Below are positions 13,792 through 29,500 of a DNA stretch of 64,000 bases, in pieces. Location: NCBI GenBank assembly GCA_034687125.1, contig JAQGBZ010000068.1:124001-188000 (forward strand), in the 5' to 3' direction. Made by a program: the position numbers and the translations under genes. The DNA comes from Neelides folsomi. Its lineage: Eukaryota > Arthropoda > Collembola > Neelipleona > Neelidae. Every line of letters starts with the position of its first letter. The stretch's first letter is position 1. The notes under the pieces are model-generated. The model did no database searches, had not been told where the DNA came from, and saw only the letters and a list, made by a program, of their open reading frames with translations.

Positions 13792-15482
13792 TGTTATTAC
13801 TAATTTTAAAAGAGATATGAAGTTTATAATGTTTGAGATTTCTACTTTTTGAAATTGTTATCATTTCTTTATATAACGAGTCACGCTACACTAACCACCG
13901 TATTTTTATCCATTGCACCATAATTAATATGTAGGTTAGAATGAAAGGAAGGCATATAAAATGAAAATAAATGCAATCATATCGATACAGGTACCACGTT
14001 TTAACAATGAATGAGATTTTAGTGCCAAGAATTTTAATTTTAATGTAGCAATTAATTAATATAATATATGGAAATTTGAGCATTCTTGAGACATTTTCTA
14101 TTCCATTGTTAACATTCCTTTTTCTTCACAATTAATCATGTGTACTAATTTATTATTACTAGAGAGTGAACCTAAATATTTCCTCATATATCAAGTTCAT
14201 ATTTTAAACTAGGATGTGTGTTATAAAATGTATTTAATATAGTTTGATATACTATATAAAGTATATTGTGTACTAATTATATATATATATCCAAAAAAAT
14301 TGATTATATATTTGCATTCCATTCTTCAACTTCCTTTGAGCTGAGATACACTTCATCTATATTATTCACATATCAGCTTTATTGTTAAAAATTTTACTTT
14401 GAAAATTGAAATAAAAACGAAATTTAATACAAAAAGGTTTATTTCCAGTTTGTAGTTATATAAACTTATTTATATTTTGGCAAAATCCCATACTAAATAT
14501 GTCAATACTTCAATGGTTATATAAAATAATATTGAAACATGGGGATAAGAATTTATTTGTATTTATTCAACCTTCTCGTTTAATTAAACATTTGTTGAAC
14601 CTTTATGGTTTAACCGCTTTTGAATCATTAAAACTTGTTTTTCACATCGAGGTTTGGTTCTATATCAATTGAAATGGTATGTCATTACCTAAATACACAA
14701 TTATTCTGCCCTTTGTTTCATCCGACAAATACAAAGGGTGAATTAAATTGGGAAATGTGCGAAAATAGAAATCCTTTCATCGTGAAGTGTGAGAATTAGC
14801 AATCTCCAGGATTCCGAATTTGCAATCCTGCGCCCCAATAAATTTTGTCCAATTGCGTCTTTCTCACACGGGAGTTTGAAAGGAGCGAAGGCGGAGGTCC
14901 AAAACTTCTTCTGCAAAATCTTCCTCGAATCTCTCGAAAAACTATCCAACGTTGTTACACCCTTTCCGGTAAGTGAGCTTGGAGTTGACAATTAAGAAAG
15001 ACACACAGTGGGGCCCCGAGATTTAGGAATTTCCTCTTTGCACCCATTTCATTCCCACTTCATTGTTTTATTCAATTAAATCCCGAAATTAGAAACGCGT
15101 AGCTCGGAGCCATTGGCGCCACCGCGTGCCGAGCCCTCCCGCATCCCACGCTTTTATAATCTCTACAAAATCTAAACCTTTTCCGTCCAACAAAGTTAAA
15201 CAAAAGAAGTTCAATCTTAATTATCATTAAGTCATTTAATTAGACCATCCATTTTCTTCATTGGAACTTCCTGTCTGTACATCTCAAATCCAAAGCCAAA
15301 TCTTGACATCTTCTGTATATTCCATTTATGCTGCATTATTCACTCGATATACAAACCTGTTAGTGTTATATTTAAAGATTAATGAATCCCTTATGCATTT
15401 CAATCCTTAAAATCTTGGATTAATTACAATTAATTAAATATAATATTTATTAATATTCCAGGGCTAATTGCGATCCCGAAGA
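13792..15482. other. Spacer between PTP-PEST and PPME1, with promoter of PPME1
   Basis: The first kilobase is very AT-rich and should hold the PTP-PEST 3' UTR. From about 14750 to 15190 the DNA becomes richer in G and C. It includes a candidate 5' splice donor (GTAAGT near 14969), and an acceptor-like run lies directly before the PPME1 start exon, so a noncoding first exon of PPME1 here is likely. Short open frames at 14743-14995 on both strands are mirror images with no family resemblance. Confidence 0.5.
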
Positions 15483-17247
15483 TGCTGTCTAAATCTTTCT
15501 TTAAGTCGAGATTTGCCGCTCGGAACCCGTCGTAAATCAATATAAATACACTCTAATTAATTTATAAAATGTTTCATAACAGATAAATGGATACAGATGT
15601 GAAATTATACGATTTTTATATTTACGATATTGACATTAAGAACCATTCTCACCTTTATTATTAATTTTTTTTAAATTATTTACAGGTCTTCGACCAGAGG
15701 ACCTAAAGTTAAGAACTTTAATCCTGTCCATTGGTCGGAGTATTTTTACGCAAAGGACCTCGTTCCTTTTGACATGAGAAATGACGATGACGTTTTCACC
15801 GTGTATCGGGCTTCTGGGTCGCTTATCAAATCTCCTCAGGCCGTTGTGGAAAACAAATTGCCAGTCGCAATTTTCCTCCACGGAGCTGGATTTTCGGCCT
15901 TGACATGGGCCCCTACGGTCAAGTTGCTTACGGAGATGATTGACATTGAGGTCATTGCCATTGACATGAGAGGCCACGGGGAAACCAAAACTAGCGATGA
16001 CGGGGACTTGTCAACAGATCGATTGATAAGGTATTATATTCAAATACAATTAATTCATAAAGGAATTTAAATATTATTACTGTATGTTTAAACATTTCCA
16101 AACATATATATAATTCAAATGATTCTTTCACAGTGATGTCATTCAAGTAGCTCATAGGATGCATTTGGAGAACAATCCGATTATTCTTATTGGCCACTCC
16201 TTGGGGGGTTCACTGGTTGTCCAAACAGCTCTTCGGGCCGGATTAGATCGTTCACTCCACATCGTTGGAATTGTGGTGATCGATGTAGTCGAAAGCACTG
16301 CAATGGAGTCGCTTGGCACGATGCAATCAGTACTCTCCAACCGAAAGGAAAGATTTGAAGATCTCAAAACTGCCATTAAGTGGAGGTAAGATATTATACG
16401 AATAAAATATTTAAATAAAATAAAATATTTAAATAAAAACGATGGATTGAGTTAAATTAACAAATTATTTTTATCATTAGCATTGAATCGGGGAAGGGTG
16501 AAAATTTGCAAGCTGCACGAGTGTCCATTCCTGGCCAAATGAAGCACATTGACACCAATGAGCCTGCAACTTATCGCGTATATGCTCAATCCATCGAGCC
16601 AGAAAAAGAGGAAGTGAACGGATCAGGGGCAGCGTGTATTGAATCTGTTGTGTACGGAACAATCTCGGAAGAAATTCTGGACAACTATGTTCCAAAGCCA
16701 TGCCCAGTGAGATTTCATTTCATTATAATGTTTATAAATCCATATTTTATCTTCTTTAATTTAATTATAATTAACCACCATTAAATTTAATATTTAACGG
16801 TATTTACTTTTAAATTAAATAATTAAAATTGAGATTTGTTTAAATATAGTTTCAATACACCTGGCGTGTCAACTTGAAAGAGACTGAGAAATTTTGGTTT
16901 GGGTGGTTCTCCGATCTCACTGAAAAGTAAGCATTATTAAATAGTTAACTTATTAACTTTTTCTTAAATATAAAATAATGGGAAAATTTTTTAATTTTAT
17001 TAGATTTCTTGAAGTCCGTTGTCCTAAATTATTGTTGCTGGCTGGAATGGATCGTTTGGACCGAGAAATGACAGTCGCTCATATGCAGGGCAAGTTCCAA
17101 ATGGAAATTGTTAACAATGTGGGCCACAATATCCAAGAGGATGACCCTTACGAGACAGCTCTGAAGATTGCCAACTTCATCGTTCATCAAAAGGTTGCTC
17201 CCCCATGGGTCAAAAAAGATGGAGCTCTTACTTTCCCCGGTTGTTAA
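15483..17247 (+). CDS. PPME1: Protein phosphatase methylesterase 1
   Basis: PPME1 is an alpha/beta hydrolase that removes the methyl ester from the C-terminal leucine of the PP2A catalytic subunit and so controls holoenzyme assembly. Six exons: 15483-15531 (MLSKSFFKSRFAARNPS), 15686-16030, 16134-16385, 16481-16706, 16850-16926 and 17004-17247. Visible landmarks are FNPVHWSEYF, the oxyanion-side motif FLHGAGFSALTW, DMRGHGETK, the nucleophile elbow GHSLGG (catalytic Ser), IDVVESTAMESL, the substrate-loop segment ARVSIPGQMKH, PKLLLLAGMDRLDREM with the Asp region, and the GHNIQEDDP catalytic His region. The tail FPGC matches the end of human PPME1. Length (about 360 residues) and order are normal and nothing appears broken. 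The N-terminus is short and basic, as in other family members. Confidence 0.96.
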
Positions 17248-20200
17248 ATCTCAATTACTTATTACAATATTCATAGTTATTGATTTTTTCTTAATAATGA
17301 ATTTTACAAATCTTGGATTTCTTATTTGTTTAAAACTATATCAAGTACGATGTTATTATAATATTCAAAAAATACCTTCAAATTTCAAGTCAACGCACAA
17401 ATAAGTTAGGACTCGTTGAAATAAGTTTAAACTTAAAATATCTTTCTAGAGAATTACTAATCGTTATTTAAATTGCTTTCAAAAAGTATTGAGACATGCA
17501 CAACATTTGTATGAAATGACGGCAATATTGGACAAGAGTTTAAAGCTATAGAATCTTAATTAAATAAAAATTACTACAAAATGACTCAAGAAAGTAAACT
17601 AATCTTATAATTAGGAGGGCAAAGGTGTAATAAATTTAAGTAAAAAATTTTTTTGTGCATTCGCTGCAAACTACTCTTTTTTGTATTTTTGATCCTCCCA
17701 ATTTTTACTGTCAATACTATAAATTCTCGTCAATCAATAATGAAGAAAAGTCTTAATACTTAAGAAATGAAACGTTGGTTAGGTAAATTTGCAATATTAA
17801 AAACAACTTGCCAGTTGAAATTTTAACTAAATAAATTATATTTAACTAATATAATAATAATCATAATGTTGTTTGACTTTAATTTGTCCAAATTAGCTTT
17901 TAGTGTGCTTATTATTTAACTGAATGTACGAAGATTAATTAATGTGACTTTTGAATTTTGCTATTTTATTAAAGTTTTAACAAAATTATAAATGTTTTTA
18001 AATATTATAAATGGTATGGCCCAATTAATCTCACGGCCTACCAAAACCTCGCATTTTTTTATTTAGTAACGTAAACAATTCGTGGTCTTGGATTTTTTCG
18101 TTAACGTTTATCCTCTACATGATAAGATATCTTATACATAGTCATAAACATACTTAAGTATAATATAGGTATAATAATATTAGTATATTTAATAGCAATA
18201 CTTTACAATAATACTTTAGATTTTCATTTGATGTTTATTCTATTTATAAGTTTGCATATTTAGTAAATATTATTTACTATATAATCAGTTATAATTTGTA
18301 AAGGTATTATTTATACCTTTACAAATTACAATGCTCGGTTGACATCACAAGATTTAGAAAAGTTTATAATCTCTATTCTGTACCTGTTACAGATAAGTGA
18401 GATATAAACTTATACTATAGATAGCTTAGGATCATTTATATATATTACATAAGTTAATAATAGTTAAAGATGAGTATCTTTATACCTACTCAATGATTGA
18501 ATAGCTCACGTGTGTTTAAAGTTTGTATTAATTACTATCTTTGAGTATTCTACCACCAATCTTAATTTACTTAATTGTAATTGTATGGTGGTCACTGAAA
18601 TCTGTATAATGGCAGCCAAGAGTTAGTCGATGAATATCAAAATTAATGGTTGTATGTATAAAACAAATCTTAAAGGATCTATTACTTTCAATTCATTTAT
18701 TAATTTAGATAATCAAATTGATAAAATATTTATAAAATATTTATTTAGAGAATATATTACATATTTATTAGTTATGCTTTGTAGAAACGATTTTAATTCG
18801 AAAAGTCTGCAGAAGTACCTTCATTACTTACCTGATACTAAACTTAAGGTAAATTATAATGAAAGATTTTGGTTAATTTTTTGTATAATTTTAACGATGA
18901 ATTAAATATTTTTATTGAGGCATCTTGATTTTAAAATGTTTTCGTATTATATATGGTACTTACTTATATAAATATAGTCAGGAATGTGAGAGAGAAATAA
19001 TTAATGATTTAATCTGAGGGTTACCATTTTTATATATTGAAACTATTTGCATAATCAACATGATAAAAACCTAAGATACTTTTAAGATTAAATGCATTAT
19101 GCTATTACTATTAATTGATAATCATGGTTTATTAAATTATAAGACAAGCTCATTACGAGAAATGTTAAAACACCCAACTTTCATAGAATATAGAATAATT
19201 GGAAAAATATTATTAAAAATCATGCCAATTGAGTATTACTTTACTCATTTAATGTTTTATGGCTAATTGACGATGTGAATGTACAACAAGTGATTTTATA
19301 TTATTTTATTTAATAAAATTCTTTTTAAAAATTAATTGATTTTGTTTTGTTAAAATGATTTTCCTAGGTTGTGAATATTGACTTGTGACAAACACATAAG
19401 TCATTTTCGCAAGTTAAGTGTATTACAAATTCATATTATGCAAGGGTGTTTGATCATTTGTGTATATGGTAGGTATATATTGGTATAATAACTAATTTCC
19501 CCAAACTATTTTCGAAATGAAACTTGTCATTCACTTAAGAATAGTTATAGTAATAATTATCCTGTGCAGATTGTGATTCCCATTTTAAAGTATGAATCTG
19601 GCTTTATATAAAATATTTATCAAATTAATATTTTGACATTGACAATTTAAAAATTATTCTTGTTTATATACGTATTAAATAATAATTAGAGTTATTTTAA
19701 CTATAAAGTACATTAACCTTCTCAGTTATTTAAAGTAATACATAAGATGTTAAAATACCTATATGGATTACCTACATAGTTTCATATCATGTTAACTTTT
19801 TAATATCCTAATAAATTTCATACTCCCAACTTTCGAAGCTCGTTGTAGCTACGGTAAAATAATAATAATTATAAGTACGTTAGTCAACTTACCTTATAAA
19901 TATCTCATAATTTATTCTTAATTTTCAATCATGCCAAAAAATCAATCAGATTTGAACAATTTCATACAAAACTTTATTGGTGATTGCTCTCACATTGTCG
20001 ATTGTCAATAATATTAACAACAACGAAATTTGTTTAAAACCAAACGTGTTTGGTCCCTTTTGTTAAAAATAAAGATCGAAATGTATAAATTAAAATTGCA
20101 TTGTTTCTACTATTTGCCTCATATTTAAAAATTATTTGCTTTACACCATAATACGGGCATTACAACATACATAAAAGTAAGTACATACAATATCTGTAAT

Positions 20201-20431
20201 ATCTATACCATACCATATATGTATATCTTGTCACGTATCATCAATTTATAAAAATAGTTATAAACATTTAAAAATGTTCTTTTGAGTATTCTTCTCTGAT
20301 GGCCAACATTGACTTGTTCGAACATACAAGTCATCTGTCAATTGATTAAGACCGAATAATAATTAATTAATATCTATTAAATGGAAGACATTTGTTTCAT
20401 ATTCTAATTTAATAAAAATTTTTTCGAGGTT
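17248..20431. other. 3.2 kb AT-rich convergent intergenic region
   Basis: It lies between the 3' ends of PPME1 and the thiolase gene. No exon with a recognisable protein was found. The 91-residue open frame at 18630-18905 is dominated by Ile, Asn, Lys and Leu codons, as random AT-rich sequence gives. A perfect 16-base hairpin lies at 18292-18328, and two related smaller hairpins lie near 19380 and 20311. Confidence 0.6.
18292..18328. repeat. Perfect inverted repeat (hairpin)
   Basis: Two 16-base arms (18292-18307 and 18313-18328) are exact reverse complements around a 5-base loop. There is no T-run or gene end at its base. It could be a transposon remnant tip or simply a palindrome in AT-rich DNA. 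Confidence 0.8.
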
Positions 20432-22332
<1,901 letters not shown>

Positions 22333-23511
22333 CCGATTTCTAATCAAATATTAAAGACCGCTTTACATAAAATTTGGTAAATGATTTTAATCCAATATAT
22401 TTATTAATCATATGGCATATATAATAAATGGATTAACATGGGAAGCTAGTTAGGAATTTAAATGATTCTTGTATGGTTCTAATATGTATATTTATTTTAA
22501 TATGTATTTCCACAAACCTTTTCAGTTGACAGATTTGGCACAATTGAGAGAAAAATACTTTTGGTTTGGTTGAAGTGCTGGGAGCGAATGGAAGGGAGGT
22601 TTTGCAAGATCCAGCTTTATATGGTGGAATTCATATGGTGGAATTTAACCGATGGATAGGCGAGAGAATTCATACACACATAATTGCATAGAGGTAAGAA
22701 GTGTTTTTTACATCGTTAGGGAGAGTGATTCTTGTATATACCAAGAAACACGTTGATGGAACAAGATAAAACAAAAAGGAGATTATGACGTATGGAAAAG
22801 TTCTACAAAATAAAGACGTGTGTAACACATACTTAGATCTACTTGTGAATCAAATTAAATCCTTATCAAATGCGTAACAAACAAGATGGGAACAAGTTTT
22901 GGCTGGGAACTTTTATTTACCTTTGAAACATACACGATTCTTCAAGTTCCGTTTAACGTTCGAAATTTCGGGAATTCCCTATGCTAATATTCCGTAATAT
23001 TTTCAATATATGCATCGGAGTTGAATACTTTGTATTTTACCTAACTTTAAGTATGAATAAACGGTCACCAATTATTGATGCGTAAATGTTAGACCTAATA
23101 ATAAATAATAGGATAGAATTATGAACATTAAAGATATGTAAAAAAGAGAGCAATAATATGCACTAACAATAATTGCAATATTTAATATCTCATAATTATT
23201 GTCCATTTAAATGGAATTGCTAATTTTACATAACTTTAGCTTTAATTTTACCTAAGTTTATACTTATTTTATGTTCACATCACATACATGATTTATGATT
23301 GACCTTGGAAAAATTTACAATACATTTAAATATCACAGTAAAATAATCATATATGGTTCTGGCATTTAACACTCGTGCTTTTAATAATGTTATTAAATAA
23401 TTTAATTACCTATAAACTACATGTAAAAGCTTCGTAGCGTTTACTTCCGCACGGTTCATTTTTAAATGAGATACTTAAATGCTCAAAGTATATTTGTAAT
23501 ATAATGTGAAA
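22333..23511. other. Spacer between thiolase 5' end and REV3 3' end
   Basis: Both genes are on the minus strand, so the right part is the REV3 3' flank and the left part is the thiolase promoter. About 22530-22700 is less AT-rich and contains a short direct repeat of ATATGGTGGAATT-like words near 22618-22645. It may hold a noncoding first exon. Otherwise nothing is visible. Confidence 0.5.
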
Positions 23512-26500
23512 TCAAATGAGTTCTTGGTAATCATTAACTCCCATCTCGATAAGTCGACGTATTTTTGGCAATTCTAAAATATCCCTTCCATATCTGATCA
23601 CTTTATGTTGAACAGGACAAGTGAAGTTAATACACTTATTATCCAACGAGCAATTTGAACAGACCTAAAACAAAATAAGTAAATATAATAAACCAAGATT
23701 GTCAAACACAAAATAAATGACTCAATTGATATAACAATAGCATTGTAATAACTAATTTTAATTAATTTTAATTCTTACAATTGAAACATAATGAAATCTC
23801 TTTTCAATTTTAGCTGCTCTTTCAACAAGGGTTAGGGTCGTTTCTGTTTTATTTGCAAAACACATCTCGCAAATTTCATTTTGACTTTTTCCATCACAAA
23901 TTACGCAATTTTCATTCTCCATATATCTAACAATATTACGTTCTTTCTTTTGTCCTTCGCCTTGGAAAGGCTTTAAATATTTTCGCGGAAGTTCCAAGTA
24001 CCTGAAAATAAATTAATAACTTTTAGTAAATTTGAGAAGACATTTAATCAAGGAATTCCAGGGTTTATTAAGGATTTAAGTTAAAGTCTAGAAACTCTTT
24101 AATTGTATTTATTTACCATGTCTGAACGCTCATTTTAGCAAGATTTAAACATCGATTAAGCGCAGGTATAATTCCTTTCTCAATATAATAATGAGCATTA
24201 AGTCTCAATCCTGGGTTATCTCGATATTCTGTTGGAGACCGAATGAGTTGAATTAAAGGGAGTCCGGGATCCCCGTAAATAACAATATACGGAACTCTTT
24301 CAGATGTCAATGGCTCTGCCCGAGGATCATGTTCTGTAGCTTTTCTATATTCATAAATGTATTGTCAGTAAATGCTAATATTTTTATTTATAAAGTTGTA
24401 ATCGCATATATAGTATATACCTATAATATTGTTTATTTTAATACAAACACATTATTTATCTAAAAACAATCATACTAATTTGATTAATAATTAACCAACT
24501 TTGCAATTTCCAACGACGGGACGCAGGCTCCTGGCTTATATCCAGCTCTTCCGCGAAATTCCCTCGCGTATGTATATTCGCTTAAGCTCACTCGCCCAAG
24601 GAAGATTTTCTTGAATTGGAATTCAATGTAATTCCTCACTAACCTTTCACAATTCGTTTCAAAAAGCGTCCTGATTGTCTTTTCCAATATCTACAAATAG
24701 ATTCCTAATTTAAATTCATAAACATAGCCAAATCGTATAAAATACAAACAAATCGATTTTTAATCTGTCCATGTAAGTAGAGTGTAATGTATTAATTGAA
24801 TTGAAGTTAATTAATATTATATTTAAATCTTCATTAAAATATCTAAATCAATGATTTTATGTACTCCTAAAAAGACAATAGTATAAATGCGTACTTTTGC
24901 AATAGCAGGACAACCATCCCTTCTAACAGTTTCAATCCCTTTTGCATCATATTTAGGAATTGATTGGTCAGGAGTTTCGTAAGCGTAGCCAACATATCTT
25001 TTCTTAGACTGAAGAATGCAGGGTTGATAAATCTTTTCAAATTTTAATTTCACAGGTTTCGGATTCCTCTTCGTTACTTCGTCAGCTATGAGATTTGCGA
25101 TTTTAAACGCTTTGTCTTTTGACATTCCAGGGAATAATAAAAACATCGAATCGGTGTCTCCGTAAACAACTCGAGCTCCCCATTCAGCTTCATTTTCTTT
25201 AACCAAGCTAATGGCTCTTTGTAAAGTCTCTCTACCTTTGCTTACGACACTGTCAGCCACCTTTAAATCAAATAAGAAATTAATATTATCATTTACATAT
25301 TTGTAATTAAAAAACTTTAAATATATTCATTATAGCAAGGAATGTTTAATATTAATAATTAAATGAACCTCCACTGACGGCATCCTTCCAGAAAAATTAG
25401 CCGATGTATATCCATAAGTAACATTTGCTATAAGTTTGAGTCCCAATTGCCTCGAATCCAGGATTTTAAGTAATCCTTTAAATTGATCGCCTTTCCATTT
25501 TTTCATGGCCCGTTTGACCATCAGTCTCGCGTCTAGAATTTGTTCAAGCATTTTTGGTAAAATTCCTCGTCGCACTTCTTTTCGAACAAATGCAACTCCA
25601 GCAGGAGAGAAATGAATTTGGTCTCTGAGCATGGCGAGTTCCGAAGGCTGAACTTCCAATGAAGTACAGCCAAAGTCAAATGGTTCTTCTCTGAAATAAA
25701 AAATTACTTTTAAATAATTTGACAAAAATAAATAACGTTATTTATTGAATGTTACATTTATGTTGAATATTACTATGTTTAAATAATGTTCTGATTTTTT
25801 ATGCATACTTCCCAAGATGTTCAATCCTTCCCAAACAAGTGCTAAAATCGTAATTGTAAGCAATAATCATTGACGGATAAAGTGACTGGAAATCCAAAAC
25901 AGCAACTGGATCTCGATAATAACTTAATACAAAAATATCCATTAACGATAAAATACCTTATCTATTAAGTCTATTAAGATTAAACTTAAAATTTGAGTCA
26001 AGTAATTGTAAATAATTCGAATGTAACGTTGAACGCATCTTACTTTGAATATGGTTCTAATATTAATGGAAGGAATTCTGGTGCTTTCATTTTCCCCCTC
26101 TGCTGAACGGTCGGTGAGACAGGAATCAAATTGGCCGGCTTTGCCAATCTCAACATCATTGATTCAACTCGAAACTGATTATTAAAAATTATAATATTTA
26201 TCTTATTATTTATATTGAATGTTTTAAATGTTATTATAAAAGTAATATTTGACCAACCTGAGATCCTCGTGAGAGAACTTCAAAAAACTGAATTCCAAAA
26301 AGTCTGGCTAATTCTGAAGTTCTGTTTATCAGATCAACTTCTTCAATGATTCGAATTACGCCTTCCACTTTTCTTCGATAAAATCTTAAAGTTTTGAATC
26401 TAAAAAATAATTAAATTACCATTTAAAAATGACATTACTAATTGTATGTAATTATATTTAATATTAATATTATACAAACCTTGTAACTGGATTACACCAA

Positions 26501-29500
26501 AAAACCCACAAATTTTTAAAAGAAAAAAGTGGAAATCTTTCATGAAGAATGTGAAAAACGGCACTTTCAAAAGTATAACTCTGGACAGTGATCTGTTAAT
26601 TAATTGTAAAGACCATGCAAACAATTCTAATGAGTTAATGATTCTAATTATTTAAAACAAGATTATTAATTTAAACTATTAGATTAGAAAAACAGTTTAT
26701 TAATTGATAAAACCTCGAACCTCATGTCTTAGAATTCTCCAAAGGTTAAGAACGATTCTTCCAGGAATAAATTCGTTCCATTCATTTTGCATCAATCGAA
26801 CTTCTTCACTTGGAATTCTCGATATTTTTGAGACTAAATTGATTCCTAAATGATTTCCCCGATCAATGATATAACCTAAAGACATTTTCTGAATCTGTCA
26901 ACAAAAATAATCAAAGTTAATAAGAAAGCTCTTTATCATTGATAATTAAAATAACAATGAATTGGGAAATGCTATGTACCCTACAAATGTTACGTTACTA
27001 CTTACATAAGGATTATACACAAAAATTAATACCTCATAGCCAACGAGAATGTCTGGGTCGAATTTTCTGATAGTGAGAATAAATGCATTTATGAGCGAAT
27101 TTTCATCAGGATAAAAAGTGCAATTGTAATCTTCAAATCCAATTGGCATTTGTAATTGGCTTTCATTCAGGGATTCCAAGCAAACGGAAATCAATTCTTT
27201 AAATCACATAAAATTGGATTTTGAATTGCAAGCTTAAATAATTTAAAGAGATTACAATATAACAGATTGTAGTATTGATACTAATGATAAATTACGGAAC
27301 TAAAAAATTGACTAACCAAAATGATGCTGTTTTTGATTATTTCCAATAGGTACATCATTGAATGAGTAAATGAAAATTGCTTGAATGGGGTCTATTGCTG
27401 GATCAGGAAGTAAGTCACCTCTAACTTCACAATGAACTTCAATACTCATAACTGTTAAATACTGATGCTAAAATAATAAACAATTAAAAATCATTCAAGA
27501 TTAGAATTAATAACTAACTAATTGTTAGTTTGTGTATACAAATGTAAAATAAAAATTGAATCCAATTATGTATGAAATAAATATTAGATATGAAATTGGA
27601 TAGAAACCTCTTGGATGGCTTTCGAGTCCTGAAGATTCGAAACATCGTGTTTGAATCCAAAAGTGTTGTCCAAAGTTGGCCCGTCAAGCTCACTCGAGTC
27701 GGTAGGTTTTTTGGATAATTTCTTCTTGAGTTTCATGGAGGATTCAACGGGGGATTTGACGATAGCTTGCTTTCGTAAGGAAGAAGAAAAAGAATCACTG
27801 CTCACTTTTCTGGCTATCCTAGAAGAAGGGACGACTATTTGAGTATTACTTTTTTCCACGTCATCCGACCATCTCACTTCTACTTTTCCAGATAAAGGTG
27901 AACAAATTTCTTCCTTGACTTCTGAACTCGAATTAATTGAATTTGACAAGATTTGGCTCAATTCCTCTTCCGCTTCACTCAAATTCAAACTTTGGGACAA
28001 AGCTCCAACGCCTTTGAATTTAATTGGAATTGGAATCTCTTCATTCTTTTTTGTATTTTGATTCTCAACAACTTTGGATTCTACTTTTGTCCTTTTTGAT
28101 TCAATTTGTTTCAAATGGAGGAAGGATTTGACATTTTGAAATGACGGTGGCTTTTTAATTGGTTTCCATTCGTCGACCCAATCTTCAAACGGGTCTGGGC
28201 GTAAACATGCCAATTCAACTTCTCTCAATTTCTTTTTTAGATACTTGTAACATTTTTTACTTGGCTTCCTAGAAGGGCTTAAAGAACTTTTGCCAATTTC
28301 TTTATCACTGCTATTTGCTTTAGTAATTTCTCTCAATAAGTCAATTTTCTTATACTTTCTTTTGATTGACTGGGGGATTTTTAAGGATTCGTCAATTTGT
28401 TTATTGGATGGATTTCTTCTTTTTATTCGTTTCCTTTTAATCTCTACAGAATTTCGAGAATGGCGAGTTGTGAAGCTAAACAAATTGCTCACCAATTTAC
28501 CATTCGGCTCATTTACTTGGCAAGTTGGATAAAATATTTCTTGGTCTTCGTTTGTATTTTGAAAATTTTCGTTCTCATTTTGGGTTCCATCCTTATTGGT
28601 TTCTTCGTCCATTGAAATTTCTTCAGGTTCATTGGCCAAATTTATAGTTGTGGAAAAAAATGATTTTTCCCATTTGACTTCATCGGGTTCATGATGTAAA
28701 TTTTGTGGGTAAATTTTATTTTCCAACTCGCTCTCATCTTCAGGAGGAATTGGAAAAACATTCAAAATGCTGTCGAATTCTTGGTCAATTCCCACCAACT
28801 CTTCTTCTTCCTTGTCGTTGGCCATTTCGTTCATGAGGGCAAGGAAAGATTCGTCGTTGACAGGAGATATGTGAGATTCTTCCGGTATGTCAGGAGGAAT
28901 AAAAAAACTTTCATCGGGAAGATGAAGATCCAAGTCGGAAGAATTTGCCAAATTTTCTATTTCTTTGTTTCTATGCTCATCTCTTGTCTAAAATAAAAAC
29001 GTTAAAAATTCAGTTAGGTCTCAATAAAATTACCTCGTAAATTATTAATAATGGGCTAGAGATGTGTTACCAATATAATTGATAAGATAATTGATAATTA
29101 ATGGAATATCAGAATATACTGTATAATGTTAGAAAATAAAGTATTTACTAATATAACAACTGTGATAGAAAATGGGTGAAAAAACCTTTAAATCTTCTAT
29201 ATTATTTAATTTTTTGATTAATTCTTCCTTGAATGCAGATTCTGTTTTATAAATTTCCAAACTGGGTCTATCTTGCGAAATGGGAATTGAAATATTGGAA
29301 TCCACATCGTAATTTTTTCGCCTTTCTTTTTCATCAAGCCAAATTGCATCAATTCCAGGGTTAGAAATCTCATCTAGATTAAGACAAATTCATAAATTAT
29401 AGTCATTGATTTCTGAAAACAAAACTCATATTTAAATCAAAAATTATATCATGAGAAAAATTAAGGTACTTTTCCTAGACTTGAAAATGATGATATCAGA

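Noticed and set aside
18630-18905. 91-residue plus-strand frame in the AT-rich spacer
   Set aside because: Composition is Ile/Asn/Lys/Leu-heavy as random AT-rich DNA gives, with no motif and no splice partners.
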